Source: Chitinophaga chungangae (lineage in GTDB: Bacteria > Bacteroidota > Bacteroidia > Chitinophagales > Chitinophagaceae). From it: DNA of 64,000 bases. Under the pieces are notes generated by a model. That model searched no databases, was not told the DNA's origin, and saw nothing but the letters and a program-made list of their open reading frames with translations. The position numbers and the translations under genes are program-made. This document shows, one piece after another, positions 1 to 8,273 of this stretch; positions within the stretch are counted from its first letter, which is position 1, and each line of letters starts with the position of its first letter. The stretch lies in assembly GCF_017742215.1 (NCBI RefSeq), contig NZ_JAGHKP010000001.1, positions 62,001-126,000 on the forward strand, read 5' to 3'.

Positions 1-488
1 TTTCCACTTTGCATAAGGGCGTTACCGTGTCGCGCGTGGTAACCGCCGCCGAGATGTTCGATCAATGCACGGCCTTCGCGCCGCAGTCGGACATTGTAGT
101 GATGGCCGCTGCCGTGGCGGATTACAGGCCGCGCAACGTAGCGGACAAAAAGATCAAGAAAAAAGAGGAGGACATGAACCTGGAGCTGGAAAAAACGGCG
201 GACATCGCGAAGGCGATCGGCGCCGCCAAAAAGAACGGCCAGCTGCTGGTGGGTTTTTCGCTGGAAACCAACAACGAAAAAGAATACGCGCTCAAAAAAC
301 TCCACGATAAGAACATGGACATGGTGGTGCTCAACTCCCTCAACGATCCCGGGGCGGGCTTCAACCACGATACCAATAAAGTGACGCTGCTCGCCCGCGA
401 CGGCAAGGAGCAGGCGCTGCCCCTGCAATCCAAGCAGGACGTGGCGCGTAATATCGTAAAGGTTATAATCGAATTGCAACATGTTTAG
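1..488 (+). CDS. coaBC: Phosphopantothenoylcysteine decarboxylase/synthetase, C-terminal part (CoaBC)
   Basis: Partial gene: the reading frame is open from base 3 and runs in from outside the window; only the C-terminal part of the CoaB (phosphopantothenate-cysteine ligase) domain is visible. CoaB joins cysteine to 4'-phosphopantothenate with CTP in coenzyme A synthesis, in the cytoplasm. Visible CoaB features are the GVTVSRVVTAAEM segment, the AAVADYRP segment, the KIKK lysine cluster and the VGFSLET motif, then the conserved LN.L.D...GF.....NKVTLL ending. The TTG at base 9 is internal, not a start. The stop overlaps the ATG of the next gene by 8 bases, so the two are probably cotranscribed. 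Pairing of coaBC with a DUF4835 gene is common in Bacteroidota. Confidence 0.93.
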   Translation, partial: STLHKGVTVSRVVTAAEMFDQCTAFAPQSDIVVMAAAVADYRPRNVADKKIKKKEEDMNLELEKTADIAKAIGAAKKNGQLLVGFSLETNNEKEYALKKLHDKNMDMVVLNSLNDPGAGFNHDTNKVTLLARDGKEQALPLQSKQDVARNIVKVIIELQHV

Positions 489-1404
489 AAAAACCGTGCT
501 TTGCTGCCTGTACCTGCTGGCTTGCTGCTTCAACGCCGGAGCGCAGGAGCTTCGCGCCAACGTTACCGTTCAGGCCAGCCCGCAATTGGGCAACAGTACA
601 GACAGGCGGGTGTTCAACACCCTGCAGACGGCCATGGCGGAGTTTATCAACAACCGCCGCTGGTCAGACGACGCCTACGCGCCCGGCGAGCGCATCGAAT
701 GCAATTACATGCTCACCATTTCCGAAGCCCTCGGCAACAATACGTTCAGGGGCTCGCTCACCGTGCAGGCTGCGCGGCCGGTGTACAATTCCTCCTACAA
801 TTCCAGCATCCTCAACATACAGGACGCCAACGTCGTGTTCCAGTACGTGGAATTCCAGCCGCTGGAGTTCAACGAACAGCGCATCGTGGGCAACAACCCG
901 CTGCAATCCAATCTCACCGCCATTCTCGCGTTCTACAATTACATTGTGATCGGTCTCGACGCCGATTCTTTCGCACCGCGCGGCGGCGACGTTTTTTTTA
1001 AAAAAGCGCTTAATATTGTGAACAATGCGCCCGACGGGAAAGACATTTCCGGGTGGAAGGCGTTTGAAGGCAACAGGAACCGTTACTGGATACAGGACAA
1101 CCTGCTCAACACCAAGTTCAGCGCCTTTCACGACGTGATGTACCAGTATCACCGCCTCGGGCTGGACATGATGTATGAAGACGTGAACAAAGGCCGCGCC
1201 GCGATCATGAACTGTCTGAACATGCTTACGGGCATCAATGCAGACCAGCCTAACTCCATGATCGTGCAGCAGTTTTTCCTCGCCAAAAGCGACGAGCTGC
1301 TGAAAGTGTTTTCCAAAGCGCCGCCGCAGGAAAAAGTGCGCGCCGGGCAGTTGCTCGCTTCGCTGGACGTGCCCAATGCCAATAAATATCAGCAATTAAG
1401 ATAA
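481..1404 (+). CDS. porD: DUF4835 family protein, PorD-like T9SS accessory protein
   Basis: Protein of 307 residues with an N-terminal signal peptide (FRKTVLCCLYLLACC...AGAQ) and a mature start ELRANVTVQASPQ typical of DUF4835. Members of this family are named PorD and linked to type IX secretion in Porphyromonas; the biochemical role is not defined. The family is periplasmic or envelope-associated. Visible family features are the V.I....L.N.D...F.TLQ.A..EFIN.R.W segment near residues 35-65 and the central FN(S/A)..YN.... region. The start ATG overlaps the coaBC stop. The next gene starts directly after this stop, so coaBC-porD-DUF4296 look like one operon. The family call is firm; the PorD function is by analogy. 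Confidence 0.8.
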   Translation: MFRKTVLCCLYLLACCFNAGAQELRANVTVQASPQLGNSTDRRVFNTLQTAMAEFINNRRWSDDAYAPGERIECNYMLTISEALGNNTFRGSLTVQAARPVYNSSYNSSILNIQDANVVFQYVEFQPLEFNEQRIVGNNPLQSNLTAILAFYNYIVIGLDADSFAPRGGDVFFKKALNIVNNAPDGKDISGWKAFEGNRNRYWIQDNLLNTKFSAFHDVMYQYHRLGLDMMYEDVNKGRAAIMNCLNMLTGINADQPNSMIVQQFFLAKSDELLKVFSKAPPQEKVRAGQLLASLDVPNANKYQQLR

Positions 1405-1872
1405 ATGAAGAACATGCGAAAAACGGCCGGGATATTTCTGTTCAGTTTGATGCTGGCCTGCGGAAATGCGGACCGTACGCCTCCTGACGTGCTGCCGAAA
1501 GCCAAGATGCGGGATATTTTGCTCGATATGAATTACGCCGATGTGGCCGGCCGCGACCAGATCGTGGATACCGCCAAAGTAAGCGACACCGTGCGGGAAG
1601 AAAGAGTGAAGGCCTATTACGTTCAGATCCTCCAGCTGCATGGCGTTACCCGTGAAGAGTTCATACGCAGCTATAAATTTTACGAAGCCCATCCCGACCG
1701 CTTCGAGGCCATTTACAAAGAAATGGGCGAGATCGTGCGGCGCAGGCGGGAAGTGATGGATTCTACCGATAATGCGCGGCGCGACCGCGAGGCGAGGGAA
1801 GCAGGCGTGAAAACCCGCCGTGATTCCCTGTTCTGGCCGAGCTCAGACAGCCTGAAACTGATTTTACCCTGA
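1405..1872 (+). CDS. DUF4296 domain lipoprotein
   Basis: A 155-residue protein with a short hydrophobic N-terminus ending in a lipobox (LMLAC, Cys near residue 19), so probably a lipidated envelope protein. After it comes the DUF4296 signature: P.VLPKAKMRDILLDMNYAD, then a helical part with VREERVKAYYVQILQLHGVTREEF and YKFYEAHPDRF, and a charged C-terminal helix rich in Arg/Glu. DUF4296 proteins occur across Bacteroidota and have no defined function. The ATG follows the previous stop with no gap, which points to translational coupling. A second Met at codon 4 is an alternative start. Confidence 0.8.
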   Translation: MKNMRKTAGIFLFSLMLACGNADRTPPDVLPKAKMRDILLDMNYADVAGRDQIVDTAKVSDTVREERVKAYYVQILQLHGVTREEFIRSYKFYEAHPDRFEAIYKEMGEIVRRRREVMDSTDNARRDREAREAGVKTRRDSLFWPSSDSLKLILP

Positions 1873-1902
1873 TTCCACAGATAACAGCTATAACACCAAA
1901 AC

Positions 1903-2595
1903 ATGAAGAAATTAGTTGCTAACGCCGATGAAGCCGTCGCCGGGATAACCGACGGCGCAACCCTGATGCTGGGGGGCTTTGGTCTTTGCGGCATTCCCGA
2001 AAACTGCATCTCCGCGCTCGTGCGCAGCGGCGCGAAAGATCTTACCTGCATTTCCAACAACGCCGGGGTAGATGATTTCGGCCTGGGCCTTTTGCTCAAA
2101 ACCCGGCAGATCAAAAAGATGATGGCTTCCTACGTTGGCGAAAACGCCGAGTTCGAAAGGCAATTGTTGTCCGGCGAATTGGAAGTGGACCTCATTCCGC
2201 AAGGCACGCTGGCTACGCGCATCGCCATGGCGGGCATGGGCATTCCCGCATTTTTCACGCCCGCCGGCTTCGGCACCGAGATCGCCGAAGGCAAGGAAAC
2301 GCGGCGTTTCAACGGGAAGGACTACCTGATGGAAATGGCGCTTCACGCCGATTTTTCCATTTTAAAAGCATGGAAAGGCGATACGATGGGCAACCTCGTG
2401 TTCCGCAAAACCACCCGCAATTTCAGCACATCCATGGCGAAAGCCGGCAACATCACCATCGTGGAAGTAGAGCACCTGGTGCAGCCCGGCGAGTTGGACC
2501 CTGATGCGGTCCATGTGCCGGGCATTTACGTGCACCGCATTTTCCAGGGAGATAAGTATGAAAAACGTATTGAAAGAAAAACCGTAAAAATCTAG
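1903..2595 (+). CDS. scoA: 3-oxoacid CoA-transferase subunit A
   Basis: Alpha subunit (230 aa) of a succinyl-CoA:3-ketoacid type CoA-transferase, which moves CoA from succinyl-CoA to acetoacetate or a related acid in ketone-body, butyrate or branched-chain use. The family signatures seen are [18 protein letters not shown] near residues 17-35, [26 protein letters not shown] and [23 protein letters not shown]-like sequence in the middle. The length is normal for subunit A. Subunit B begins 5 bases after the stop, so the pair is an operon and should form a heterotetramer in the cytoplasm. The exact acid substrate cannot be read from sequence. Confidence 0.93.
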   Translation: MKKLVANADEAVAGITDGATLMLGGFGLCGIPENCISALVRSGAKDLTCISNNAGVDDFGLGLLLKTRQIKKMMASYVGENAEFERQLLSGELEVDLIPQGTLATRIAMAGMGIPAFFTPAGFGTEIAEGKETRRFNGKDYLMEMALHADFSILKAWKGDTMGNLVFRKTTRNFSTSMAKAGNITIVEVEHLVQPGELDPDAVHVPGIYVHRIFQGDKYEKRIERKTVKI

Positions 2596-2600
2596 ACACC

Positions 2601-3257
2601 ATGGCGCTCGATAAATATGGCATTGCGAAACGTATCGCGCAGGAATTGCGCGACGGGATGTATGTAAACCTCGGCATCGGGATACCCACCCTGGTGTCTA
2701 ACTTCGTGCCCGCGGGCATTTCCATTATGCTGCAAAGCGAAAACGGCATGCTGGGCATGGGGCCTTACCCCACCGAAGCAGAAATGGACGCCGACCTCAT
2801 CAACGCCGGCAAGGAAACAGTAACCGTTCTTCCGGGCGGCGCATTTTTCGATTCGGCGGAAAGTTTTGGCATGATACGCGCCGGCAAGGTAGACCTCACC
2901 GTGCTCGGCGCCATGGAAGTGGCAGACAACGGCGACATCGCCAACTGGAAAATTCCCGGTAAAATGGTAAAAGGCATGGGCGGTGCAATGGACCTGGTGG
3001 CTTCCGCCAAAAACATCATCGTGGCCATGATGCACACCAATCCCAAAGGAGAAAGCAAACTGCTGCCGCAATGCACGCTGCCGCTTACCGGCGTGCGCTG
3101 CGTGAAAAAAATAGTGACCGAACTGGCCGTGCTGGATGTAACGGACAATGGCTTCAGGCTCCTGGAACGCGCGCCGGGCGTGAGCGTGGAAGAGATCAAA
3201 GCTAAAACCGCCGGCCGGCTGATAGTTGAGGGAGATGTTCCCGAAATGGTTTTATAA
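2601..3257 (+). CDS. scoB: 3-oxoacid CoA-transferase subunit B
   Basis: Beta subunit (218 aa), carrying the catalytic residue of the enzyme. The SENG motif (residues 46-49) holds the Glu47 that forms the covalent glutamyl-CoA thioester in this family. Other family marks are [15 protein letters not shown], the [15 protein letters not shown] segment, [14 protein letters not shown] and the C-terminal R(A)PGVSVEEI. The gene follows subunit A at a 5-base gap and is itself followed 14 bases later by a class IV aminotransferase in the same direction. Confidence 0.94.
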   Translation: MALDKYGIAKRIAQELRDGMYVNLGIGIPTLVSNFVPAGISIMLQSENGMLGMGPYPTEAEMDADLINAGKETVTVLPGGAFFDSAESFGMIRAGKVDLTVLGAMEVADNGDIANWKIPGKMVKGMGGAMDLVASAKNIIVAMMHTNPKGESKLLPQCTLPLTGVRCVKKIVTELAVLDVTDNGFRLLERAPGVSVEEIKAKTAGRLIVEGDVPEMVL

Positions 3258-3271
3258 TCGTAACTTTCAGT

Positions 3272-4102
3272 ATGCAATTGTGTTATAACGGAAAATTCAT
3301 GGCGGGAGACAAGCCCTTGCTGACCGTAGATAACCGCAGTTTCAGGTATGGCGACGGATGTTTTGAAACCATGAAAGTGTACCAGGGGCAACTGTTGTTG
3401 GCAGATCTTCATTTCGAAAGGCTGATCGCCAGTTTGCATCTCCTGCATTTTCACATACCCGCACACTTTACGAAAGATTATTTCACGGGCCTCATCAGGG
3501 AACTTTGCCGCCTCAACAGCGTCAGCGAGCTCGCGCGGGTGCGCCTTACCGTATGGAGGGCCGGCACCGGCCTCTACGATCCCGTAGACCATACGCCGCA
3601 CTTCATTATCCAGTGCTGGGAACTGCCGGAGCACATTTTTGAGCTGAACTCCGCCGGCCTGCTGCTGGACGTTTTCCCCGACGTGGTGAAAAGCTGCGAC
3701 AAGATCTCCAGCGTCAAATCCAACAACTGTCTGCCTTACGTACTGGCCGCCCTGTACGCCAAACAGCACCAGGTAAACGAAACCGTGCTGCTCAACCAGC
3801 ACGGCCGCGTGGCAGACACGACCATTGCAAATATTTTTATCGTCAGGAACAGCCACGTATACACGCCGCCCCTAACCGAAGGCGGTGTGTGCGGCGTGAT
3901 GCGGAAGTACCTGCTGCAAAAGGAATTTCCGTTCAGGATCAGCGAACAGCCGCTTTCCGTAAAAGACCTGCAGACCGCAGACGAGATCTTCCTGACCAAC
4001 GCCATCTTCGGCATCCGCTGGGTAGGCCGTTTCCGGAACAGCAGTTATGGCAACGCCACCGCCGCCATCCTGCACGAAATGCTGTTCGAATCCATGCTTT
4101 AA
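3272..4102 (+). CDS. Class IV aminotransferase (aminodeoxychorismate lyase / branched-chain aminotransferase fold)
   Basis: A 276-residue fold-type IV PLP enzyme. Visible marks are the N-terminal NRSFRYGDGCFETM motif, an Arg near residue 50 (FERL), Lys149 in SVKSNN as the likely PLP-binding lysine, the ETVLLNQHGRVADTTIANIF block with the phosphate-binding region, and a C-terminal GGVCGVMR segment. The family includes 4-amino-4-deoxychorismate lyase (PabC, folate), D-amino-acid and branched-chain aminotransferases. The size and the short FRYGDGCFET motif favour a PabC-like role, which would fit with folE and folD elsewhere in the window, but sequence alone does not decide. It is on the same strand just after the CoA-transferase pair. 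Confidence 0.85.
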   Translation: MQLCYNGKFMAGDKPLLTVDNRSFRYGDGCFETMKVYQGQLLLADLHFERLIASLHLLHFHIPAHFTKDYFTGLIRELCRLNSVSELARVRLTVWRAGTGLYDPVDHTPHFIIQCWELPEHIFELNSAGLLLDVFPDVVKSCDKISSVKSNNCLPYVLAALYAKQHQVNETVLLNQHGRVADTTIANIFIVRNSHVYTPPLTEGGVCGVMRKYLLQKEFPFRISEQPLSVKDLQTADEIFLTNAIFGIRWVGRFRNSSYGNATAAILHEMLFESML

Positions 4103-4127
4103 CGTATGCCCATGAAGGTAGTGGCTG

Positions 4128-4922
4128 TTAGCCCTGTTTCGCCGCCATTTCCTTCAGCTTCTCCACCGCTTCTTTTCCTTTTTCACCTAGATCGAGGCTG
4201 AACTCGTTCACATACAGGTCGATATGCTTGCGCATCACGTTTTCGTCCATTTCCTGCGCGTGTGATTTTACGTAAGGGGAGAGGGTAGGATACTGCGTGT
4301 AGGCGTGCTGAAGGCTTTCGTGGATCAGCCGGTCTACTTTCGCGCGGATGTCTGCCGCAATGTCTTTTTTTATAAAAATGCCGCCCAGCGGGATCGGCTG
4401 GCCGGTATGCATTTCCCAGAACTCGCCGAGGTCTGTCAGTTTTACGAGGCCTTTTTGCTGGTAAGTAAACCGGTTTTCGTGGATGATCACGCCGGCATCG
4501 GCTTCGCCGCTTAACACTGCCTGTTCGATGTCGGAAAATAACATCACCTGTTTGTTATGCGCCTCCGGGAAGGCGATGGAAAACAGCAGGTTGGCGGTCG
4601 TAAAAGCACCCGGGATAGCGATCTTCAGGTCTTTTACCTTTTCGAGCGGTACGGCTTCCCGCGCGATCAGCAACGGGCCGCAACCACGGCCGAGCGCGCT
4701 GCCGCTGTTAAGCAGTTCGTATTTATCGGATACTTTGAGGCCGGCGGCAAAACTGAGCTTCGTGATGTCCAGCTTGCCCTGAACGGCCCACTGGTTGAGG
4801 GTTTCAACATCTTCCAGCCGGGTGTCGAACCGAAGGCCGGCGGTGTCGATGGCGCCGTTTACCAGGGCGTCGAAAATAAAGGTGTCGTTCGGGCAGGGAG
4901 AAAATCCAAGGCTCAGGTTCAT
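4128..4922 (-). CDS. mqnD: 1,4-dihydroxy-6-naphthoate synthase (MqnD)
   Basis: A 264-residue enzyme of the futalosine route to menaquinone that converts cyclic dehypoxanthine futalosine to 1,4-dihydroxy-6-naphthoate. It has the periplasmic-binding-protein-like fold of the family. Signatures seen are LGFSPCPNDTFIFDAL at the N-terminus, TKLSFAA, the GSALGRGCGPLL block, and GVIIHENRFTY with His148, which matches the catalytic His of the family. A TANNTTTG promoter element lies just upstream. mqnB is encoded upstream on the same strand with a 58-base gap. The gene converges on the aminotransferase, with only about 25 bases between them. Confidence 0.95.
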   Translation of the reverse strand: MNLSLGFSPCPNDTFIFDALVNGAIDTAGLRFDTRLEDVETLNQWAVQGKLDITKLSFAAGLKVSDKYELLNSGSALGRGCGPLLIAREAVPLEKVKDLKIAIPGAFTTANLLFSIAFPEAHNKQVMLFSDIEQAVLSGEADAGVIIHENRFTYQQKGLVKLTDLGEFWEMHTGQPIPLGGIFIKKDIAADIRAKVDRLIHESLQHAYTQYPTLSPYVKSHAQEMDENVMRKHIDLYVNEFSLDLGEKGKEAVEKLKEMAAKQG

Positions 4923-4942
4923 CTGTCGTATTTTTTGCCGTA

Positions 4943-4950
4943 CAAATGTA
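4943..4950 (-). promoter_or_regulatory. Candidate -7 element of mqnD promoter
   Basis: On the minus strand this reads TACATTTG, a full match to the Bacteroidota -7 consensus TANNTTTG, placed about 20 bases upstream of the mqnD ATG. No clear TTTG -33 box was found, so this rests on one motif. Confidence 0.4.
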
Positions 4951-4980
4951 AGAAAAGGAGGCCATAGCCTTTGGCGGCGC

Positions 4981-5634
4981 TTACTTCGAGGTAAGCCCGG
5001 CGATCGTTTCCTTCAGCGTATCGTTCAGCATTTTCACCGCCAGCGGGATGTTCCATTTGCTTTTATCCCTGATTTCCACATAGTTAGAAACGGAGCGCAG
5101 CTGCAGGAAAGGAACGCCTTCCACCAGGCAGGCGTAGTGGAAAGCGGCGCCTTCCATACTCTCTATATCCGGCTGGTATAGCTGTTCGAGCCGGGCGATA
5201 GTGGCCGTTTCCCCGCTCACGGTATTGACGGTCACCCCGGTAACCTGCGGCAACGGTTGCAGGTTTTCAGGGAAAAGGGTCAACGGATTTATTAAATAGT
5301 GATGTGTAAAGGGATGCATGTCATGCTGCCAGAGACCGATTGTAAACAAGTCAGTGAACTGCCCGCGGTCTTCCGCGCCAAGGTCCCCGAAGATCTCGCG
5401 GGTAACCAGCAGCACCTCGCCGAGCGGCCTTTCGTGCCTGAAACTGCCCGCAATGCCCGCCTGTATGGCAATCCCGGGGCGGTTCTTCGCAAAATACTTC
5501 CCCAGCGAATACGCCGTGGCGGCCATGCCGATGCCCGTAACGAGCACTTCCACCTCCCGCGTTTTTGTTTCTTCCAGCCAGTCCAGCAGCGGTTTTACCT
5601 CCGCCTGCGTAGCTGCGGCAACAAGTACTTTCAT
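4981..5634 (-). CDS. mqnB: Futalosine hydrolase (MqnB)
   Basis: A 217-residue member of the purine nucleoside phosphorylase / MTA nucleosidase superfamily. MqnB splits futalosine to hypoxanthine and dehypoxanthine futalosine in menaquinone synthesis. Family marks: VLVAAATQAEVKPL at the N-terminus, VLVTGIGMAATAYSLGK, QAGIAGSF, and the ribose/purine-site block IESMEGAAFHYACL followed by LRSVSNYVE. The identity is strengthened by mqnD just downstream; MTA/SAH nucleosidase is the main alternative on fold alone. Other mqn genes (mqnA, mqnC, mqnE) are not in the window. Confidence 0.9.
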   Translation of the reverse strand: MKVLVAAATQAEVKPLLDWLEETKTREVEVLVTGIGMAATAYSLGKYFAKNRPGIAIQAGIAGSFRHERPLGEVLLVTREIFGDLGAEDRGQFTDLFTIGLWQHDMHPFTHHYLINPLTLFPENLQPLPQVTGVTVNTVSGETATIARLEQLYQPDIESMEGAAFHYACLVEGVPFLQLRSVSNYVEIRDKSKWNIPLAVKMLNDTLKETIAGLTSK

Positions 5635-5638
5635 GCGT

Positions 5639-5646
5639 CAAAAATA
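5639..5646 (-). promoter_or_regulatory. Candidate -7 element of mqnB promoter
   Basis: Reads TATTTTTG on the minus strand (TANNTTTG match), ending 4 bases from the mqnB ATG. If used, the transcript would be nearly leaderless; it could also be chance in an AT-rich gap shared with the divergent queD promoter. Confidence 0.3.
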
Positions 5647-5666
5647 CGGTTCTCATTGAATTGCTT

Positions 5667-5674
5667 TAAATTTG
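5667..5674 (+). promoter_or_regulatory. Candidate -7 element of queD-folE promoter
   Basis: TAAATTTG, a full TANNTTTG match, 22 bases upstream of the queD ATG. It lies in the divergent 62-base gap between mqnB and queD. Confidence 0.45.
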
Positions 5675-5696
5675 CAGAAATTTATATCAGACAAGC

Positions 5697-6110
5697 ATGA
5701 TCTATCTGACGCGCGTGGAGCATTTTAATGCGGCACACAAATTATTCAACCCGCAGTGGAGCAAGGAGCAAAACCTCGAAGTGTTCGGGAAATGCGCCAA
5801 TGATAACTGGCATGGCCATAATTATGAGCTGCACGTAACCATTAAAGGCGTGCCCGATCCTGAAACCGGGTTCGTATTCAATGCCAAAACCCTCGGCGTG
5901 CTGATCAAGGACGTAGTGGTGGAGAAGCTCGACCATAAAAACCTCAATCTCGACGTGGATTTTATGAAAGACAAATTCACTTCCGCCGAAAATGTCGCGA
6001 TCGCCATCTGGGAACAACTCGAAAAACACTTGCCGGGTACCGTTCAGCTGCATTGCATCAAACTGCACGAAACACCCAAGATCTACGTGGAGTACTACGG
6101 CGGCAAATAA
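5697..6110 (+). CDS. queD: 6-carboxy-5,6,7,8-tetrahydropterin synthase (QueD / PTPS family)
   Basis: A 137-residue 6-pyruvoyltetrahydropterin synthase family enzyme. QueD converts dihydroneopterin triphosphate to 6-carboxytetrahydropterin, the second step to queuosine. Zinc ligands are visible as His14 (FNAAH) and His39/His41 (NWHGHNYEL), and the catalytic Cys33 sits in FGKCAND. LDHKNLN and a C-terminal HETPKIYVEYY with the substrate-binding Glu complete the pattern. folE, which makes its substrate from GTP, starts 18 bases downstream. queE, the next enzyme in the pathway, is at 39.2-39.8 kb. Confidence 0.93.
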   Translation: MIYLTRVEHFNAAHKLFNPQWSKEQNLEVFGKCANDNWHGHNYELHVTIKGVPDPETGFVFNAKTLGVLIKDVVVEKLDHKNLNLDVDFMKDKFTSAENVAIAIWEQLEKHLPGTVQLHCIKLHETPKIYVEYYGGK

Positions 6111-6128
6111 CCGAATTAAAGCAAATTC

Positions 6129-6734
6129 ATGGCTTACAACAAGGAAGAATCGTACGACGAACAGGTAACCTCCGGCCTTATCAGGAATTATAAAGATGCG
6201 ATCGCGCTGCTGGGTGAAGACCCTGAGCGGGAAGGGCTGCTCAAAACGCCCGAAAGGGTTGCGAAAGCCATGCAGTTCCTCACCCAAGGCTACCAGCAGG
6301 ACGCAAGGGAAGTGCTCAACAGCGCCAAGTTCACCGAAGCATACAGCGAAATGGTGATCGTGAAAGATATCGAACTGTATTCCATGTGTGAGCATCATAT
6401 GCTGCCGTTCTTCGGCAAGGCGCATGTGGCGTATATCCCTAACGGTTATATCACCGGCCTCAGCAAGATCGCGCGCGTGGTAGACATTTACTCCCGCCGC
6501 ATGCAGGTGCAGGAGCGCCTCACCCACCAGATCCTGGACGCCATCCAGGAAACGCTGGAACCGCAGGGCGTGGCCGTGGTGATCGAAGCGCAGCACCTTT
6601 GTATGATGATGCGCGGCGTACAAAAACAAAACTCCGTGACCACCACCTCCGCTTTCAGCGGGCAGTTCGAGCACGGCGCCACCCGCGCGGAATTTATGAA
6701 GCTGATCAGTTCAGACCTCATGTACCGCCGTTAA
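6129..6734 (+). CDS. folE: GTP cyclohydrolase I (FolE)
   Basis: A 201-residue enzyme that opens GTP to dihydroneopterin triphosphate, the common start of folate and queuosine synthesis. Zinc ligands are visible: Cys87 and His90 in [10 protein letters not shown] and Cys158 in [10 protein letters not shown]. The [34 protein letters not shown] and VTTTSAFSG segments are standard for the family. It follows queD closely and is probably cotranscribed, giving the pair a shared substrate flow. A strong stem-loop terminator follows. Confidence 0.96.
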   Translation: MAYNKEESYDEQVTSGLIRNYKDAIALLGEDPEREGLLKTPERVAKAMQFLTQGYQQDAREVLNSAKFTEAYSEMVIVKDIELYSMCEHHMLPFFGKAHVAYIPNGYITGLSKIARVVDIYSRRMQVQERLTHQILDAIQETLEPQGVAVVIEAQHLCMMMRGVQKQNSVTTTSAFSGQFEHGATRAEFMKLISSDLMYRR

Positions 6735-6760
6735 TGCACTGAATAACCAAAGATTTTAAT

Positions 6761-6798
6761 GGTTTAATCCGGCTGAAACACCGATGCCGGGTTAAACC
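6761..6798 (+). terminator. Rho-independent terminator after folE
   Basis: A 13-base-pair stem (6761-6773 with 6786-6798, one T-G wobble) around a 12-base loop, followed by a T run at 6802-6808. Confidence 0.8.
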
Positions 6799-6811
6799 AT
6801 AATTTTTTATA

Positions 6812-6819
6812 TATATTTG
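6812..6819 (+). promoter_or_regulatory. Candidate -7 element of fabD promoter
   Basis: TATATTTG, a full TANNTTTG match, 23 bases before the fabD ATG and directly behind the folE terminator, which makes it the natural start of the next transcript. Confidence 0.5.
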
Positions 6820-6842
6820 CCACCTGATAATTAATCATATCA

Positions 6843-7748
6843 ATGAAGCACGCATTCGTTTTTCCCGGTCAGGGAGCACAGTTTACCGGGATGGGTAAAA
6901 GTTTTTACGATAACCATCCCCGCGCCAAAGCGCTTTTCGAAAAAGCCAACGACATCCTGGGGTTCCGCATTTCAGACGTAATGTTTACCGGGTCTGACGA
7001 AGACCTGAAACAGACCAAAGTTACGCAGCCCGCTGTGTTCCTGCATTCCGTGATCGGCTTCCTGTGCCTGAACAATCCGAAGCCCGATATGACGGCCGGC
7101 CATTCGCTCGGCGAGTTCTCCGCCCTCGTGGCAAACGGCGCTATGGCGTTTGAAGACGCGCTGCGCCTCGTAAGCATCCGCGCCAACGCCATGCAGAAGG
7201 CCTGCGAACTGGTGCCCTCCACCATGGCCGTAGTGCTCGGGCTCGACGATGCGAAGGTGGAAGAAGCCTGCGCCAGCATTACCGACGATGTGGTGGTGCC
7301 CGCGAATTACAACTGTCCCGGCCAGCTGGTGATCTCCGGTACCAAAACCGGTATTGCCCGCGCCATGGAAATACTGAAGGCCGCCGGTGCGAAAAGAGTG
7401 ATGGAACTGGCCGTGGGCGGCGCTTTCCACTCACCGCTGATGGCGCCCGCGCAGGAAGAGCTGAAGGCCGCTATCGAAGCGACCGCTTTCAATACGCCAA
7501 ACTGCCCCGTTTACCAGAACGTGGTGGCCAAAGCCGTGACCGATCCCGCGGAGATCAAACAGAACCTGATCACGCAGCTCACCGGCGCCGTTCGCTGGAC
7601 GCAATGCGTACAGGCCATGATCGCCGACGGCGCAACACGTTTCACGGAAGTAGGCCCCGGTAAAGTATTGCAGGGCCTCATCGGCAAGATCGACAAAAAT
7701 GCGGCGACCGACGGCGTAAGCACCGGTTCTGAAGGAGGCCTGCAATAA
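6843..7748 (+). CDS. fabD: Malonyl-CoA:ACP transacylase (FabD)
   Basis: A 301-residue enzyme that loads malonyl groups on acyl carrier protein for fatty acid synthesis. Marks: FPGQGAQFTGMG at the N-terminus, the nucleophile Ser88 in GHSLGEF, Arg in VSIRANAMQ, His196 in GGAFHSPLM and NYNCPGQLVISG. The length is typical for a stand-alone FabD. The last residues are short and low in similarity to the core. It stands alone between a terminator/promoter pair and a small lipoprotein gene. Confidence 0.96.
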   Translation: MKHAFVFPGQGAQFTGMGKSFYDNHPRAKALFEKANDILGFRISDVMFTGSDEDLKQTKVTQPAVFLHSVIGFLCLNNPKPDMTAGHSLGEFSALVANGAMAFEDALRLVSIRANAMQKACELVPSTMAVVLGLDDAKVEEACASITDDVVVPANYNCPGQLVISGTKTGIARAMEILKAAGAKRVMELAVGGAFHSPLMAPAQEELKAAIEATAFNTPNCPVYQNVVAKAVTDPAEIKQNLITQLTGAVRWTQCVQAMIADGATRFTEVGPGKVLQGLIGKIDKNAATDGVSTGSEGGLQ

Positions 7749-7803
7749 TCTGTAACTATTCGCAGCGGGCAACCGTTTCACTGTTATAAAAATCCCGATC
7801 CCG

Positions 7804-8178
7804 ATGCGTGTTTTATTTTTAGGCCTGGCGGCGGCAGGGCTTTGTGCCTGCAGCAAGTCCGATTCGGCAGGCGAAGAACGATGGCTGGAAACTTCACAGC
7901 GGCAGGAAGTAATCGTGTTCAAAGACGGTTTGCCGGACAAAGACCTGCCGGAAGAAAAAAGTTTTTATTTTCAATCGCGCAAGCTCAGCCCTACTTCCGG
8001 ACAGGTGAACGAATCGGGGATCTATTTTTACAAGCTGGAAGGAGACAGCATTTCGCTGCGCTCCCGCGATGAAAGATATTATTTCAAAATGGGCAACGAC
8101 AGCAAGTCGTTCATCATCGGCAGGTTCTTCCATGATGTAGGCGGGTTGCCGGAGAAACTGGAATTTGAAAGACAATAA
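7804..8178 (+). CDS. Small lipoprotein of unknown function
   Basis: A 124-residue protein with a short N-terminal hydrophobic stretch and a lipobox (GLCAC, Cys at residue 16), so probably exported and lipidated. The mature part is charged, with KSFYFQSRKLSPTSG, a likely beta-rich middle (ESGIYFYKLEGDSISL, RYYFKMGNDSKSFIIGRFF) and no motif I recognise. The gene begins 55 bases after fabD and ends before two terminator hairpins. Codon use looks like the neighbours. Confidence 0.75.
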   Translation: MRVLFLGLAAAGLCACSKSDSAGEERWLETSQRQEVIVFKDGLPDKDLPEEKSFYFQSRKLSPTSGQVNESGIYFYKLEGDSISLRSRDERYYFKMGNDSKSFIIGRFFHDVGGLPEKLEFERQ

Positions 8179-8199
8179 ACGCCCGGAAAAATAAAATAT

Positions 8200-8230
8200 A
8201 GCGGGACTGGCCGGCATGGTCGGTCCCGCT
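8200..8230 (+). terminator. Rho-independent terminator after the lipoprotein gene
   Basis: Eight-base stem AGCGGGAC / GTCCCGCT (8200-8207, 8223-8230), followed by TTTGTTTTC. Confidence 0.75.
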
Positions 8231-8242
8231 TTTGTTTTCAAC

Positions 8243-8272
8243 AAAAAAGCCGCTCTCTCAGGCGGCTTTTTT
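8243..8272. terminator. Bidirectional terminator between convergent genes
   Basis: An A run, a GCCGC/GCGGC stem with an 8-base loop and a T run form a symmetric hairpin (8243-8253 with 8262-8272). It can end transcripts from both sides and sits directly behind the stop of the minus-strand acetyltransferase gene. Confidence 0.75.
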
Positions 8273-8273
8273 T

